Below are positions 10,237-21,519 of a stretch of 64,000 nucleotides of DNA, piece after piece. Below the pieces are notes generated by a model. It was not told the origin of the DNA and did no database searches. It worked only from the letters and a program-made list of their open reading frames with translations. The DNA is taken from assembly GCA_030386875.1 (NCBI GenBank), contig CM059559.1, positions 7,065,177 to 7,129,176 on the forward strand. Direction: 5' to 3'. How positions within the stretch are numbered: position 1 is the first letter of the stretch; the number at the start of each line of letters is the position of its first letter. Origin of the DNA: Morinoia aosen. Its lineage: Eukaryota > Arthropoda > Malacostraca > Amphipoda > Talitridae. The position numbers and the translations under genes were made by a program.

Positions 10237-11389
10237 TCATTTTGAAAGATTGATACATAGAATCAACCTGATTTGCATGATGTTCATCATTACTTTCATC
10301 CATGCCTGACCCCAACCTTGTTATCAACAAAACTAACTACAAGTAATCTATGTTCCGGATGAGATCGCAGCTTCTGTCTCCTACACAATCATAAATTTAT
10401 CGTATTCAAAATTGTACTCTTTGTGTTCTATCAAACGGCCTTGCCTCCGCAGGTGCCAATGTTTGACGCTCATCCTGACGCTCCAACATGTGCGTGATAT
10501 ATCCTGCCACCGGACTCCAATGAGACCGATTATTTGGATGTAAATGCATAATTCGATTAATGAGTGACTTGAAATAATGATCCATTTCGACTGCGGTCAT
10601 CACGAAACTCATTTGATAAGCTTGCAAAGTACATAAATAAACCTAACCGCATTGACGAAGCAATAATTTATTCGTGCATGTACGGAATCGTCAGTAATAT
10701 TTCAAAAATATTGTATGTTCTCTTTTTTACATTACTTTCTCTCTCTCTCCTCCTAACATGCAAAGAAAAGTTTAAAGACATGAATGAGTATTTAGTTCAG
10801 TATTGAAATTGACGAATATGTTACAGGTCACAAAGCTGTTGACCACAAATTATGATTACACATGATAGTAATTAGGCGAAGCATTCTTATGAGTCTATTG
10901 GTGGCGTCGGTGATGCGAAGAGGGCGAGACCGCAGTTAAATTATGACAAATACCATTTAGGTTCAGTTCTATACGAACTGGTTTTCCCATCTTTCGTTAT
11001 CAATTTTGGGGCAACGGGATCACGAAAATATAAGGTGATCTTCTAGCCAAACGCGCCCGCTTCTGCTGGCAACACACCTCAGAAAATGAAGGTATCGCCG
11101 TTAGGTTATGCCCCTCATACCTACTGCCCTCTCATACCATATTGCTTCTCCCCCGCGCCTCTTCCCTCACTGAATGCCACTGATCTACAGAATGCCAACT
11201 TGCGGTTGCTGGAGCGTCGGGTCGTACGTGCAGTCACGTCTAATAGCCTTGATGAACTCAATTAATGAACATTTCGATAGTACGTCGCACAAGCAGACTA
11301 CGCTCAATTGACTTTGGCTTATTTATGCCGATTATGCTCTTATTTAGCAAGGTGTAATTAGCATCATCGCTCTGTAGGTACCGTTTATG
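10237..11389. other. tRNA cluster spacer with dispersed repeat
   Basis: No gene recognised. Around 10435-10500 a block with CTTGCCTCCGCAGGTGCCAA and TTTGACGCTCATCCT is related in inverted orientation to 15478-15540. A short CT microsatellite lies at 10738-10752. Confidence 0.55.
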
Positions 11390-11462
11390 GCCCGGATGGC
11401 TCAGTCGGTAGAGCATCAGGCTTTTAACCTGAGGGTCCAGGGTTCGAGTCCCTGTTCGGGCG
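11390..11462 (+). tRNA. tRNA-Lys-TTT: tRNA-Lys (anticodon TTT)
   Basis: Canonical 73-nt copy identical to those at 4105 and 10164, followed by TTTT. It shares about 70 bp upstream and 35 bp downstream with the minus-strand copy at 11966-12038, so the two form an inverted duplicated pair. Likely functional. Confidence 0.97.
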
Positions 11463-11965
11463 GCCATTTTAGCCAAAGAATGCGTGATTAACTTGGTGTA
11501 AAAGCTAAAACTAATGGAAAAAGGTTATAGATAAATATAGACACTAAAGAACACTGTTAATTTCCAGTGCTTGTAAATTATCATTAACACAAGAGGCGTA
11601 GAGTGGCCTACTATGTAGAATTGATGATATTTAGCCTACACTGTCTCAGATATAGCAACGATGATCGACCTGTGGCACTCCTGAGAGTCTCCCCTGCGTA
11701 AAAGACTAGTCTAAACAAACTCCTCCTGCGTCACCACGAGTCAGTCGTTCAGAATGAACATTGTTGCTACACCTGTGACAATACCGGCTAACCATTTATC
11801 AATTTACATACTAGTAGGCTTTACGTCTTTACTGTTCGTGGAAGGTAACCTCTATGGCAGTGGAAGTAAACAGGTTCCCGTTGAAATTATATTGATCAAT
11901 GATAATTTTCCATCTGTTCTATCATGTACAACCGAATTACTCACGCATTCTTTGACTAAAACTGC

Positions 11966-12038
11966 CGCCCGATCAGGGACTCGAACCCTGGACCCTCAGG
12001 TTAAAAGCCTGATGCTCTACCGACTGAACCATCCGGGT
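11966..12038 (-). tRNA. tRNA-Lys (TTT), divergent and probably pseudogene
   Basis: A 73-nt minus-strand copy with TTT anticodon and intact anticodon and T stems. The first base is A instead of G, giving an A-C mismatch at the end of the acceptor. Position 66 is A opposite A7, and C11 is T, giving a tolerable wobble in the D stem. Two acceptor mismatches make aminoacylation and 5' processing doubtful. A TTTT run follows on its own strand. Confidence 0.8.
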
Positions 12039-13293
12039 CTTGCATTTCACCTATAGAGCGTTGCTCTTAATTACAGTTTGCTGAATGAGGACATAATCGG
12101 CATTTCCAAGCCGAAGTTTAGTTTAATGCAGGTACGACGTATTATCGCAAAGTTCAATAACTGAGTTCATCATGGTTGTCGGAAGTAACAGCACGATCCG
12201 ACGTTCCAGCATACGACAACGTAATATCTTATGAGTTAGCGAGCTGAGTTTCGTTACACTGCGAGGTAGTGTTCGGTCAATGAGTTGCATTCGGTAATTT
12301 ACTGCTTCATGCTTCTTTGTGTTCAATGTTGAAGCTTATCCAATAATGCGGTCCCTATCGTAATATTCCTAGGTCGATCGAAGTTTCATTTCATGTTCTC
12401 GTAATTTAATCAATCATGAAACAGTTTTTTCCACTGATTGTGGACATCTTTTATTTTCTTAGTATTGTTGCCTTGCCTCCGCCAAATTTTCAAAGCTAGC
12501 TGGTATATACTATCTCTCTGAGAAATGAAATTCTTTCAGAGCTATGCTTCAGCCACAAGTTTAAATCAGTATCGTGTCAGTATCAGTAAAAAATCATACC
12601 GAATAAGTGATGACTGTAATTCGATAAATGCTTTCAATTGTATCAAGCGAGAGACCAAGTAAGTCTTCACTATATGAGTCTATTTGTTCTGTTATAAATC
12701 CCTTCAAAATGAGTGAGTCACATTTACTAGCTCATGCCGGCCCAAGCATCGATCAGGTACCGTAAAATTGCCTTGTTACAAGCACATAAAGAATTAGCAG
12801 CCTGAGAAAAAGTATATTGAATTATGAACTTACTCAGCTTAGAACTACCATAAATCCTTCTCTTCTTATGTTTAAAAGTACTTCAGTTAACATATAAATG
12901 AAATTTTAACATCTGACGCCGCTTATATACTTAAATAATTAAACCTGGATCATATAACTCAAGTCCTAAATTGTCTGAACATAGAAACGAAAGCAAAAGA
13001 ATGAACAGATAATGTATTAGACGAAATGTTGTGTTTCACACCACCACCAAGATCTCATCTACGAACACCCTCGATGCCAAGCTGCATTTGGCCAATGCGT
13101 TTCTTGGTATGCCTCGAAAAAAATAAAAGTCGCCATCTCGTGTGAGATGTGTTCTCATAAAAGCGATTTAGAATCAGGGCAATCCTATAAGATCCTCCTA
13201 AGAACATCCGCACCGCAAATCCAAAATGCAAAGAATGCCACTTAGCTTTCGCCCGTCCAACACACGTCGGCGTCAGTTGCGCTCTCACTCTTA
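12039..13293. other. Spacer with a dispersed 83-bp repeat
   Basis: No gene recognised. 12483-12565 is almost identical to 15263-15346 (see that entry). Confidence 0.55.
12483..12565 (+). repeat. Dispersed repeat, copy A
   Basis: An 83-bp block starting CAAATTTTCAAAGCTAGCTG and ending CAGCCACAAGTTTAAA. It matches 15263-15346 in the same orientation with one or two differences. Both copies are followed by a TCGTGTCAGTATCAG block, immediately here and about 120 bp later in the other copy, so this copy looks like an internally deleted version of a longer repeat. Identity unknown. Confidence 0.9.
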
Positions 13294-13378
13294 AGCGGCC
13301 CACAGACGATCAATTAAATTGTCTATATTCATCATTGTCAATTATTTTGATAATAAAATTGATCGTCTATGGGCCGCT
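13294..13378. mobile_element. PIF/Harbinger-like MITE, 85 bp
   Basis: Ends are AGCGGCCCACAGACGATCAA and its inverse, with terminal inverted repeats of about 23 bp containing one mismatch. It is flanked on both sides by TTA (13291-13293 and 13379-13381), the 3-bp TWA target duplication typical of PIF/Harbinger elements. No coding capacity. It matches, in opposite orientation, the left ~90 bp of the longer element at 32487-32671. Confidence 0.88.
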
Positions 13379-15262
13379 TTACCCCGCACCCTCACCCCCT
13401 CCTCTACGCACCCTCCTCCCTCCCCCATGGACCCACCGAGAGTTCCACGTCTTCGAAGATTACCACTTCACTTCGAAGAATATGCAGGGTGTCCCAAAAA
13501 TATGTATTCATCCTTTGACAAACGATTATTTAAGTATTTTCCGTCTCAAATATTTTGGGGAACTAAGTTTTATTTTCAGATATTTGATTTTATTAAATTT
13601 AATGTCTTTTATTCTATTAAACTCATGAAACTCGTGTCTATGTCAAAACCCCCTCCATCGGAACAAAATACATGAGTACTGCGCTATAAAAGAGTGAACA
13701 CATTTAGTATGTATGCATGTTTCATACGCGTAATCTGGACCATGAAGAATTGTATATATTTCATAATAATTAGATGTAGTTTTATGTCTCAGTCATTTAC
13801 CAGGGTTATAGGCCTTAACATCATTTAAATTTCACTCACTGTTGTGATGCGTCTGTTTCGTTTCGTGTAGAGGGCTTGGCTTTGAAGGTTACCTAAAGCC
13901 TAGCATATCATTACGCAAGAGGCTGCCCAGGTAAAAACAGCTAGGAGTTCCTTTTAAGGACACCGTACTGACTTTCTTTGGGCAAAAAAATTTTTCAACA
14001 AAAATTTTTTTTCTTACTTCAAATTGAAGCTATACACGTGCTGAATACCCACAATAAATTTTACAGGCGTCCATGCAATAGAACGCTCACTGTGGGGGGT
14101 AGAGTGGTGGTGAGGGGGATTTATTTGAAAAAAAAATTTTTTAGGCGAAACACTTTTACTTTATAAAAAACCAAACTTTTTAAACGTTTTGAACCACAAA
14201 AACAAAAATAAACAAAAAATTATTCACTAATAAGCAAAAATTTTGTTTGTGAAAATATCATTTTGTTTTTTTGCTTTCGTAGAAACCTAAAACTTCCCAC
14301 ACGCCAAATCCTACTCCTACAATTTTTGGTTTAGAGAATTGAGATAATGTTTTTTTGGGAAGAAGAATAATATGGTTACAGCCCCGAGGTAGCAATTTGA
14401 GATTTTGGAATTAAGTAAAAAAACGACAGGCCGTCAGAGTAAAAAATCGATTTTTTGAAAAATTTTTAAATTTGTATTTTAATTCAAAATATCTCCGAAA
14501 CCAAAACGAGTTTCAAACATTCCTACCTCAGCGGTGTTGCACGAGTGTGAAAGAATTGAAAGACCAAGCTCGTCTCGATTTCATTCAATATAAATTTTAT
14601 CCAGAGATACGAGCAGCTTCTCCGTATTTGTATCATCGATGCCCAAACAGACTCGCATGATAAGTTTTCTTTGTTACTTTCATGTTCAAACAAGCATCTC
14701 TCTCAACAGCTTTGTGATACATGTACAGTATATGTAGTATGACAGCGTTCATCAATTTCAATTTCAGCGTTCAGTAAGATAAATACTCGTACATATTTTA
14801 TACAATATATGTCACACTGTTCATTAATTTAGTAGTAAAATAAATACTCGTTCATATTTCAATTCCCTTTGAATCTTATGGATAGAGAGAAGAAAGAACG
14901 AAAAAGTAGAAATTATATCCATGAAATTATTCTGATGAAATTGAACATGCATGATTAACTGATTGCCTGGAAAATACGGCTTTATTGATGTACTCGACAC
15001 GCTCATCGAAATGAAATAATCTCCTGAATACGATAACCGAAATAAATAGTTCAATCACGTTATTTGTTGAGTGAGCTACATCAATATAATTTGCCCCAGT
15101 GGAGACTAGTGTCACGTAAATTATAATCTAAAACATCAGATGCCACAACAGTTCTATGGAATAACATTGCACGCAGGGGCCATAACACAAAACTTTCTCT
15201 TACAAGGAGCAAACTGATACCGAAAAAAATTTTCAAGACTGGCTTTATCGATCAATTTGATG
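13379..15262. other. Spacer with homopolymer-rich DNA
   Basis: No gene recognised. Pyrimidine-rich DNA at 13381-13430 is followed at 13484 by GGGTGTCCCAAAAATATG, which resembles one end of mariner/IS630-type elements; no partner end was found. 13975-14480 is rich in A and T runs. Confidence 0.5.
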
Positions 15263-15346
15263 CAAAATTTTCAAAGCTAGCTGGTATATACTATCTCTCT
15301 GAGAAATGAAATTCTTTCTGAGCTATGCTTCAGCCACAAGTTTAAA
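15263..15346 (+). repeat. Dispersed repeat, copy B
   Basis: Near-identical to 12483-12565 in the same orientation. Here it is followed at about 15478-15540 by a block that is the inverse of 10435-10500, showing that the tRNA-Lys cluster is interleaved with fragments of one or more older repeats. Confidence 0.9.
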
Positions 15347-15751
15347 ACGCACAATTTATCGTTGTCTTACCTTTCTTGCAGCATTTAGGTGCGGTGGCAC
15401 AAATTCACCTCAATATCAATAGGGCGAGACCGTCTATGGCAGCAGGCGGTGGCACCATCCCGTCGTGTCAGTATCAGGCAGCCACGCACGTGTGGAGGAT
15501 GAGCGTCAAACTCTGGCACCTGATGTGGCAAGGCTGCATTTAAAGCTAAGTTCAGAATTTCGAACATTTCAAGATTTTCTTCGTTTAAGACATATGAGCT
15601 CCGATCTCATTGCATTAACTAGAGGAAATTTTGTCTACACTATACTTGTTAATATTATTTCCCTGAGTAGAATTGTGTTTAATTGTATATGGATGGAATG
15701 TTCATTGAGCAGCTGTAATTCAATTTTTCATTTCTCATCTCCTAAAACAGT

Positions 15752-15824
15752 CGCCCGAACAGGGACTCGAACCCTGGACCCTCAGGTTAAAAGCCTGATG
15801 CTCTACCGACTGAGCCATCCGGGC
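15752..15824 (-). tRNA. tRNA-Lys-TTT: tRNA-Lys (anticodon TTT)
   Basis: Canonical 73-nt copy on the minus strand, identical to the plus-strand copies at 4105, 10164 and 11390. A TTTT run follows four bases downstream on its own strand. Its 5' flank (15825 to about 15885) is closely related to the flank of the copy at 9454, so the two segments are inverted duplicates. Likely functional. Confidence 0.97.
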
Positions 15825-16032
15825 TGTTAGGTTGATCATGATGGCGATGTTGGTAATTACAGCTAGCTGAATAAAGGGATAATAATAATTTTCAAACAAA
15901 AGTTTATTCTGCAAAGTTCTTTGGACTGAGGTACTATTAAAAAGTTCCTGAAATGTTTTGCTCACCTCTGTTGGACATGACTGCACAAATTAGCGTCCCA
16001 GCATCCGATTACGTGACATTTAATGAGTCGGT

Positions 16033-17130
16033 GTGCCAAATTTTTTCCGAAAAGCATTTGATTGTGTGGACCATAAAATACTATTATCGAAACTACACTG
16101 TTATGGCATTCGAGGGATTGCCCATGATTGGTTCAGATCATACCTAACAAATCGGAAGCAATACGTTGTCATTGACGACGCAAAATCAGACCCACAGACA
16201 ATTAGCCATGGAGTTCCACAAGGATCTGTTCTCGGGCCTCTCATGTTTCTGATTTTTATCAATGATATTGTAAAATCTACATCATTCTTCAAATTCATAC
16301 TTTTTGCCGATGACAGTACGCTTTCTGCGGTCCTTCCGAACCAAAATCCTGCTATGATTGTGGAGAGTATAAATACTGAACTTCACAAGGTTTCATCGTG
16401 GCTCAAAGCTAATAAAATAAGCCTAAATATCGATAAAACAAATTATATTACTTTCTCACACAAGAAAGATGTATCTCTCCCATGCATAAAAATTGGCGAA
16501 GGTGAAATCGAAGAAACCAACTCATGTAAGTTTCTGGGCATCATAATAGATAAACATCTGACCTTCAAAGAGCACATCACTCATATTAGTTCTAAATTAT
16601 CAAAATCCATCGGAATCCTAAATAAAGTTAAAAATTTTCTGCCTGAAACAGCTTTACAAATGCTCTACCGAACGCTTATTTCTCCATACTTGCAATACGG
16701 AATAGAAGCATGGCACGGAACTGATAAAAATAAAACCAACAAAATTTTTACTCTGCAGAAAAGGGCTGTCAGAGCGGTAAAGAACCTAGAATATAATGCT
16801 CACACAAATGATTCTTTCAAAAATTTACAAATACTTAAACTTTCGGATCTCTACAAAATCTCCATCTGTAATTTCATTCACAAAACATTAAGAAATGATG
16901 GCGACAATAGCCTAAGACAATTATTGACTGCGGAAACTGGTCATCACGACCATTTAACCCGAAATAGAAGTAAATTCATGCTTCCTTATTATTCAAAGGC
17001 CAGGTCGCAACACAGTATTCTCTTCGTTGGAACCAAAACTTGGAACTCTATACCTGCAGAGATCCGTGAATGTAATTCGTACAAAGTATTCAAAAGACAT
17101 CTTGAGTCTCACTTCCTATCAGAATACTAG
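16033..17130 (+). CDS. 5'-truncated LINE reverse transcriptase (ORF2 C-terminal part)
   Basis: A 365-residue frame that reads as the C-terminal part of the ORF2 protein of a jockey-superfamily (CR1/L2/Jockey-like) non-LTR retrotransposon. Visible RT motifs: AFDCVDH (residues 8-14, motif A with its catalytic Asp), GVPQGSVLGPL (60-70, motif B), FADD (91-94, motif C), LNIDKTNYI (131-139, motif D region) and KFLGIIID (166-173). The C-terminal tail FVGTKTWNSIPAEIR is typical of these families. The N-terminal apurinic endonuclease domain and the RT fingers are missing: homology begins a few residues after the ATG, right at motif A, as expected of a 5'-truncated insertion. The first Met is therefore not a true start. 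The frame is intact to its stop, so the copy is fairly young, but it cannot be autonomous. A likely 3' UTR continues to about 17521. Confidence 0.93.
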   Translation: MPNFFRKAFDCVDHKILLSKLHCYGIRGIAHDWFRSYLTNRKQYVVIDDAKSDPQTISHGVPQGSVLGPLMFLIFINDIVKSTSFFKFILFADDSTLSAVLPNQNPAMIVESINTELHKVSSWLKANKISLNIDKTNYITFSHKKDVSLPCIKIGEGEIEETNSCKFLGIIIDKHLTFKEHITHISSKLSKSIGILNKVKNFLPETALQMLYRTLISPYLQYGIEAWHGTDKNKTNKIFTLQKRAVRAVKNLEYNAHTNDSFKNLQILKLSDLYKISICNFIHKTLRNDGDNSLRQLLTAETGHHDHLTRNRSKFMLPYYSKARSQHSILFVGTKTWNSIPAEIRECNSYKVFKRHLESHFLSEY

Positions 17131-17521
17131 TCGTGTAAGATCACCGTGTCGAAATCTTACCTCCTACATGTAACTAATGATAATGTCATAATGTAACTTG
17201 CCTTGTGTACCATAACCAATTTTCTCTCTGCTCTTGAATCGTTTTATCGAACATACTGCTAAATATAGCCGACTTGACCTATATTGTAAAATACAGCATA
17301 AAATATCGAGTTAATTATCTCAATGATCAGTCTAATGCGAAACTAGGTTAAGTGAACTAGGTTAAACTTTTTTGTACACCCTAGAATAACGTGATGGTAG
17401 GATGCCCTAGAAGTCGCTGAACTTATTCGGGCCCACAGGTAGCTATACTCAAATTTGACCATTGTACTAGACTTAAGTAAAATTCTACCTCTGTATCACC
17501 TGTGGTAAATAAATTGTTTAA
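17131..17521 (+). mobile_element. Probable LINE 3' UTR
   Basis: Non-coding sequence after the RT stop, ending near GGTAAATAAATTGTTTA. This AATAAATTG-type end is common in arthropod jockey-superfamily elements. The 3' boundary is inferred, and I did not find a clear target duplication. Confidence 0.5.
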
Positions 17522-17663
17522 ATTTCGTTACATTGTGAAGTTGTGTCTGGTGTTAGAGTCGCGTTTCTCATTATGTGTTAACGTTTGTCTTCATATTTTA
17601 TGATGTATGATAAATTCAAGCGACGAGCTCACAGAAAGTTTTTGCTTTAAGCCTAGTAAATCA

Positions 17664-18070
17664 CCTATTGAAACTTTGACATTTTTTTAGAAATACTGCA
17701 AAAGTTCGAGAAGCTGAGATGAAATGGGCACTAGAAAGACTAAAATAGGGGAAAAATAAAATTGGCTGCTGCATCACGACAATATACCCCTTCACGCTCT
17801 AATAAAAACATCACAGTTGCTGACGAAACACAATATGGCCGCCGTCCCATTATCTCCATATTCATCAGATTCAACACCCTGTAACTTTGCTCTGTTTAGC
17901 GATGATGAAAATTTACGAAAAAGGGTAATCGTTCTGTTTCTCTAGAAAAACGTAGAGAAAAAAGTAGGAGTTACTTCGCTGCCTTCAAGTTTTTTCGACA
18001 CTCTAGTCATGGAAAAATTTTGGATTCGTTTAGAAGCAGAGGTATACAAAAAAAGTTACAAGACCAATTC
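17664..18070 (+). pseudogene. mariner-family transposase relic
   Basis: 17763-17945 translates to WLLHHDNIPLHALIK followed by LSPYSSDSTPCNFALF, the hallmark of mariner transposases (HHDNAPAH ... YSPDLAPCDFFLF). Upstream at 17687, in another frame, FLEILQKFEKLR matches the region before the second catalytic Asp. Further downstream, RLEAEVYKKSY (about 18024-18056) may be the eroded C-terminal GDY-EK region. At least two frame changes and a stop at 17943 make this a dead copy. The third catalytic Asp position is Asn (PCNF). Confidence 0.87.
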
Positions 18071-18727
18071 CGGGAAGTTTCTGATAACACCTCGTGTTTT
18101 CTTTTTTGATCTGAAAGTTTATTCAGATGCTAAGATGAGCGTTGGTTCCCGTGAAAACGATTTCAATTTCAAAGGAATTTTTTCAACAGAGCATGCGTGT
18201 TTTACCTGCTTTACTAATTCTCTTTGTTTTAAAGCTAAGATTGCTCTTATATGACGATAGTGTCCACCGATAACGTTGTCGATAGTTTTTATTTCTCTGT
18301 CCTAATAAGAAACATTTACCATTTAACGGCTTGAATTATTGCACCATCAGGAAAAAGGTTAAAAAATTCACTAACTCGGAGCAACATATTAATCTCACGA
18401 AACTTGCGAATATATATAATAACCTCATTAATATGATTATTTACTTGAATTTATTTATTTAAACACTTTATTTTTCCAAATGATTTAAGCATACATAATT
18501 TTAAACAATCATAAATTAATTAATTTGAACATTGTTCACATTAGGTACTAGTTTTAAACTCCATCTGTGTTAACTTATTTGGTTGAGCTCTATACTCATT
18601 ATTTCTTGAGTGTAAAATTTATTGATATTAATTAGTGTGAATGCTATTTGCGTTCATTCGAACGACAGCTACATTCAATAACTAATTGTAACTCTGCTAA
18701 CACCAATAAACTGCGCAGTAATGCAGT
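18071..18727. other. AT-rich intergenic DNA
   Basis: No gene or clear repeat recognised. Confidence 0.5.
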
Positions 18728-19023
18728 TAGTAGCGCTAGAATTCTCACACAAGCAGTTCCATCAAAAAAACGATCTATTTGATGCAGAAAAAGAGCACCC
18801 TTATTATCGTTTGGTCCCACCTGTACTTAATTCCCAGGCCATTTATATTAATGTAATTGTGACCCAATCAGTCTACAAGATGCTAAAATTCTTACACTGG
18901 CGGTTCCATCAAAAAACGATCTACTTGAAGGAGAAAAAGAGCACTCTTATTATCGTTCGGTGCCACTCGTACTTAATTCCCAGGCCATTTATATTAATGG
19001 CATTGTAAACCAATCAGCCTGCA
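18728..19023. repeat. Tandem duplication, about 147-bp unit x2
   Basis: Two units share GTTCCATCAAAAAACGATCT, a GAGCAC(C/T)(C/T)TTATTATCGTT block and TACTTAATTCCCAGGCCATT. They differ at scattered positions. No gene is supported. Confidence 0.88.
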
Positions 19024-19423
19024 AGGCTCTTTCCAGCACACGAAATGCGTGGTCGAAACGCTCGAGTGACACGAAGTCGAAAAAAGTAGGCTTCTATTTG
19101 CTTCCGTTGCGTGCGTCCCACTCGTTCTGGGGAGTTGGTAGACATCCCCGATCGCCCTGGGTAGATGAGGTTCTTCCTTTGGGTAGATGAGGTCCATTCT
19201 TTCTGCTCTATTTGCGACTTCATGTTATTTGGTGTTCGCGGCGTTAAGAAATTATACTACAGACAAAACAGCTATGTGCCTTCACCTTATGGGACTAGTG
19301 AGTTATGTGTTCATCTTATGCGAATGTTAAATTATGCTGATCGAAGAACCGGGAACAGGAGATCATTAAGTGCTAATGGATATTTAGGAATGTTGTTGCT
19401 GTTCAGAGTAAGTTGGAACCAGA
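19024..19423. other. Intergenic, nothing recognised
   Basis: Short overlapping frames on both strands with no family resemblance. A short direct repeat GGTAGATGAGGT occurs twice near 19158-19192. Confidence 0.45.
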
Positions 19424-19531
19424 CCCAGTCTAATTTTTTCGCCGCCTGCATGCATGTTTTTCGCCGCCTAAGTAATTAGATCGCTTGGGCAGCGAAAAAC
19501 ACGCATGCTCCGGCGAAGAAGTTAGACTGGG
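19424..19531 (+). mobile_element. Fold-back MITE, copy 2 (108 bp)
   Basis: The best-preserved member, with CCCAGTCTAA at the left and TTAGACTGGG at the right end as inverse copies. The arms contain GCCTGCATGCATG and GCATGCTCCGG and are separated by a short AT-rich centre. GA is present on both sides (19422-19423 and 19532-19533), compatible with a 2-bp target duplication. Same orientation as copies 1 and 3. Confidence 0.9.
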
Positions 19532-20699
19532 GAGTATGAGTCGAGGGGTGTGCGCGGAAATACTACGGTACACCTCGGTGTGAAGTATGGGATCAGTTGT
19601 GACTCGTAGTCAGAAATGTGATACGCTGAAAGCCACCGGATTAAATATTCAATCTTTGAATAATACATCTAATCTTTAAATGTTCAATCTAATCTTTGAA
19701 TATTCAATCTAATCGTTAATCTTTGCATGTTGAATCTTATTTGAAATATTTAGTTCGACCGACCAAAAAGTTGCGTAGCATGTCAAATGGAATTTTAACT
19801 TTACCTTTCTCAACATTTTAACGTTGAAGGCTTCAAAGACATCTCAATAATGTAACAAAGTTTAAAGAAAATGAATATTTGCTGAAGTACTCTGCATTAC
19901 TGATCCTCTACAGAACGCTGCTGACATGGCTTTGAAAAATTATAGAAGTTATGTAGTGAACCTTTTTCTGTCAAATGATTGCGTTAAAAAATTGAGATTC
20001 CTACAATTACTCCAGAGAGTTGTATGTAAGAAAAGAAGTGCTTGATCTATTCAGTTGCATTTCATTTTTCAATGCTAATCACGTTTAGCTCTCTAATGCA
20101 ATACCCGCATATTCATGAGTGCATCCAAGCACTAGCTGGTCACGTACAAATTCAAAAACTTTGAGAGGTTGAAAATCGCAGAAATGTTAATAAGTAATCG
20201 TGGAATATATGAATAATCGCTTTTTCGCCAGCTTTTGATAATACCCGTCTGAACAGAAATATTTCAGGTTTCAAAACTTACTAAAGCATGCACTGCACTC
20301 ACGCTTATAAGTGGCTGCGGGAATACTCGTACGGACAAACGCCGGAATTTTTCAAGCAAATCACCGCGAAAACCGGTTATCCAACACTGCCTCGCCGGCC
20401 TCTCACTGACGAAGCATTTCTGATGTAGAGGATAATTGTCATGCACATATAATTTCACGCATTTTATTCATCTCGGTTTTGTTGACGAATTTGGTTTTAT
20501 TTCCATTTTAGGTCTGGAGCACCTTTTGTTGTGTTTCGAACTTGGCTTTCATAATTCTTACAAAACTCAATCTCATTGAATTTACCGTATTTCGTATAAG
20601 TGCTTACTAATATTCAGTATATGAATAACTATTGTAACATGTAGAAAGTTCGTTAGACATCCACAACTTAAACTAAAATTTCTTGCAGTCACAGAATCC
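19532..20699. other. Intergenic DNA
   Basis: No gene recognised. 19645-19745 contains a short degenerate repeat of AATCTTTGAATATTCAATCT type. Confidence 0.5.
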
Positions 20700-20865
20700 T
20701 TTTTCATTGCCAAGATTTTCAGTGTCATATGCAGTAATATTCATCACCAAGATTCGAAGCTTCACATGAAGTAACATTCATCACTAAGATTCTCAGTTTC
20801 AAATAAAGTACCATTCATCACAGAGATTCTCAGCTTCATTTGCATCAACATTCATGCATCATTTC
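20700..20865. repeat. Degenerate ~47-bp repeat, about 3.5 units
   Basis: Recurring ATTCATCAC(C/T)AAGATTC followed by CAG(C/T)TTCA blocks at a spacing of about 47 bp. Confidence 0.8.
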
Positions 20866-21519
20866 ACCAGAATAACAAACACGCGAAGGGCTACAGCATT
20901 ATTTGCATTACAAAACTCGCTCAGCCAGACTTACCCGGACTTACCACACTAACGACGGGATTTCACCTACAAGCTCAAGTGCCTGCAGGTGCGGATTTAA
21001 TTTCCATTTTAAAGAATTATGTGTAAATGAAGCAGCTGACCCATTGTTGACGTCAGCTGGTGTGTGTGTGTGCTGCGCCCGCCTGAATATTCACGACAGA
21101 AAACGACCAGTTCATCTCAAAATGCAAGCGCGACGATTCAGCGACATTCGTTGCATCTGTTTGTATCAAGATCAAAACTGAACAAAGGAAGACATGGAGA
21201 GCTTAGACGGGCTTAGATGTTTGGGTTACTTTAGCTCTGTTGCGTCAAACTTGCGCCAGGTGTGTCATGGTTGGCACACTTAGGTGTGTCGTACCGGCAA
21301 CTGTCACAGATAAAGAGACCGTCTGGGTAAAAAAAACTCCGTTATTTATGGATGGATTTCTCTGACATTTTCATAGTAGGTGTGAAATGATGCAAAGATC
21401 AATTGTTATTTCGACGAAATTTTTGTATCTGCACTTTGTTTTTAATTTTTTTTCGAAAAATATGAAAAAATAGGGGTTTTTTTAAAATCTATCTTCTTCT
21501 ACAATTTTGAAGTTACAGA
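20866..21519. other. Intergenic, nothing recognised
   Basis: A 92-codon frame at 20903-21181 has no recognised domain. A GT microsatellite (about 6 repeats) lies at 21060-21072. Confidence 0.45.

Larger units (their letters stand above)
11310..12115. repeat. Inverted duplication carrying two tRNA-Lys copies
   Basis: The segment around 11310-11500 (+) and the reverse complement of about 11925-12115 share more than the tRNA. Upstream both have GGCTT...ATGCCGATTAT, then CAGCAA/TAGCAAG..TGTAATTA. Downstream both have TTTTAG(C/T)CAAAGAATGCGTG. The flanks are diverged, so the duplication is not recent. The ~460 bp between the tRNAs contains nothing recognised. Confidence 0.8.

Noticed and set aside
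13484..13675. Complete mariner-type MITE beginning GGGTGTCCCAAAAATATG
   Set aside because: The left end resembles IS630/mariner termini, but no inverted partner or TA duplication was found, so only a possible half-element can be noted.
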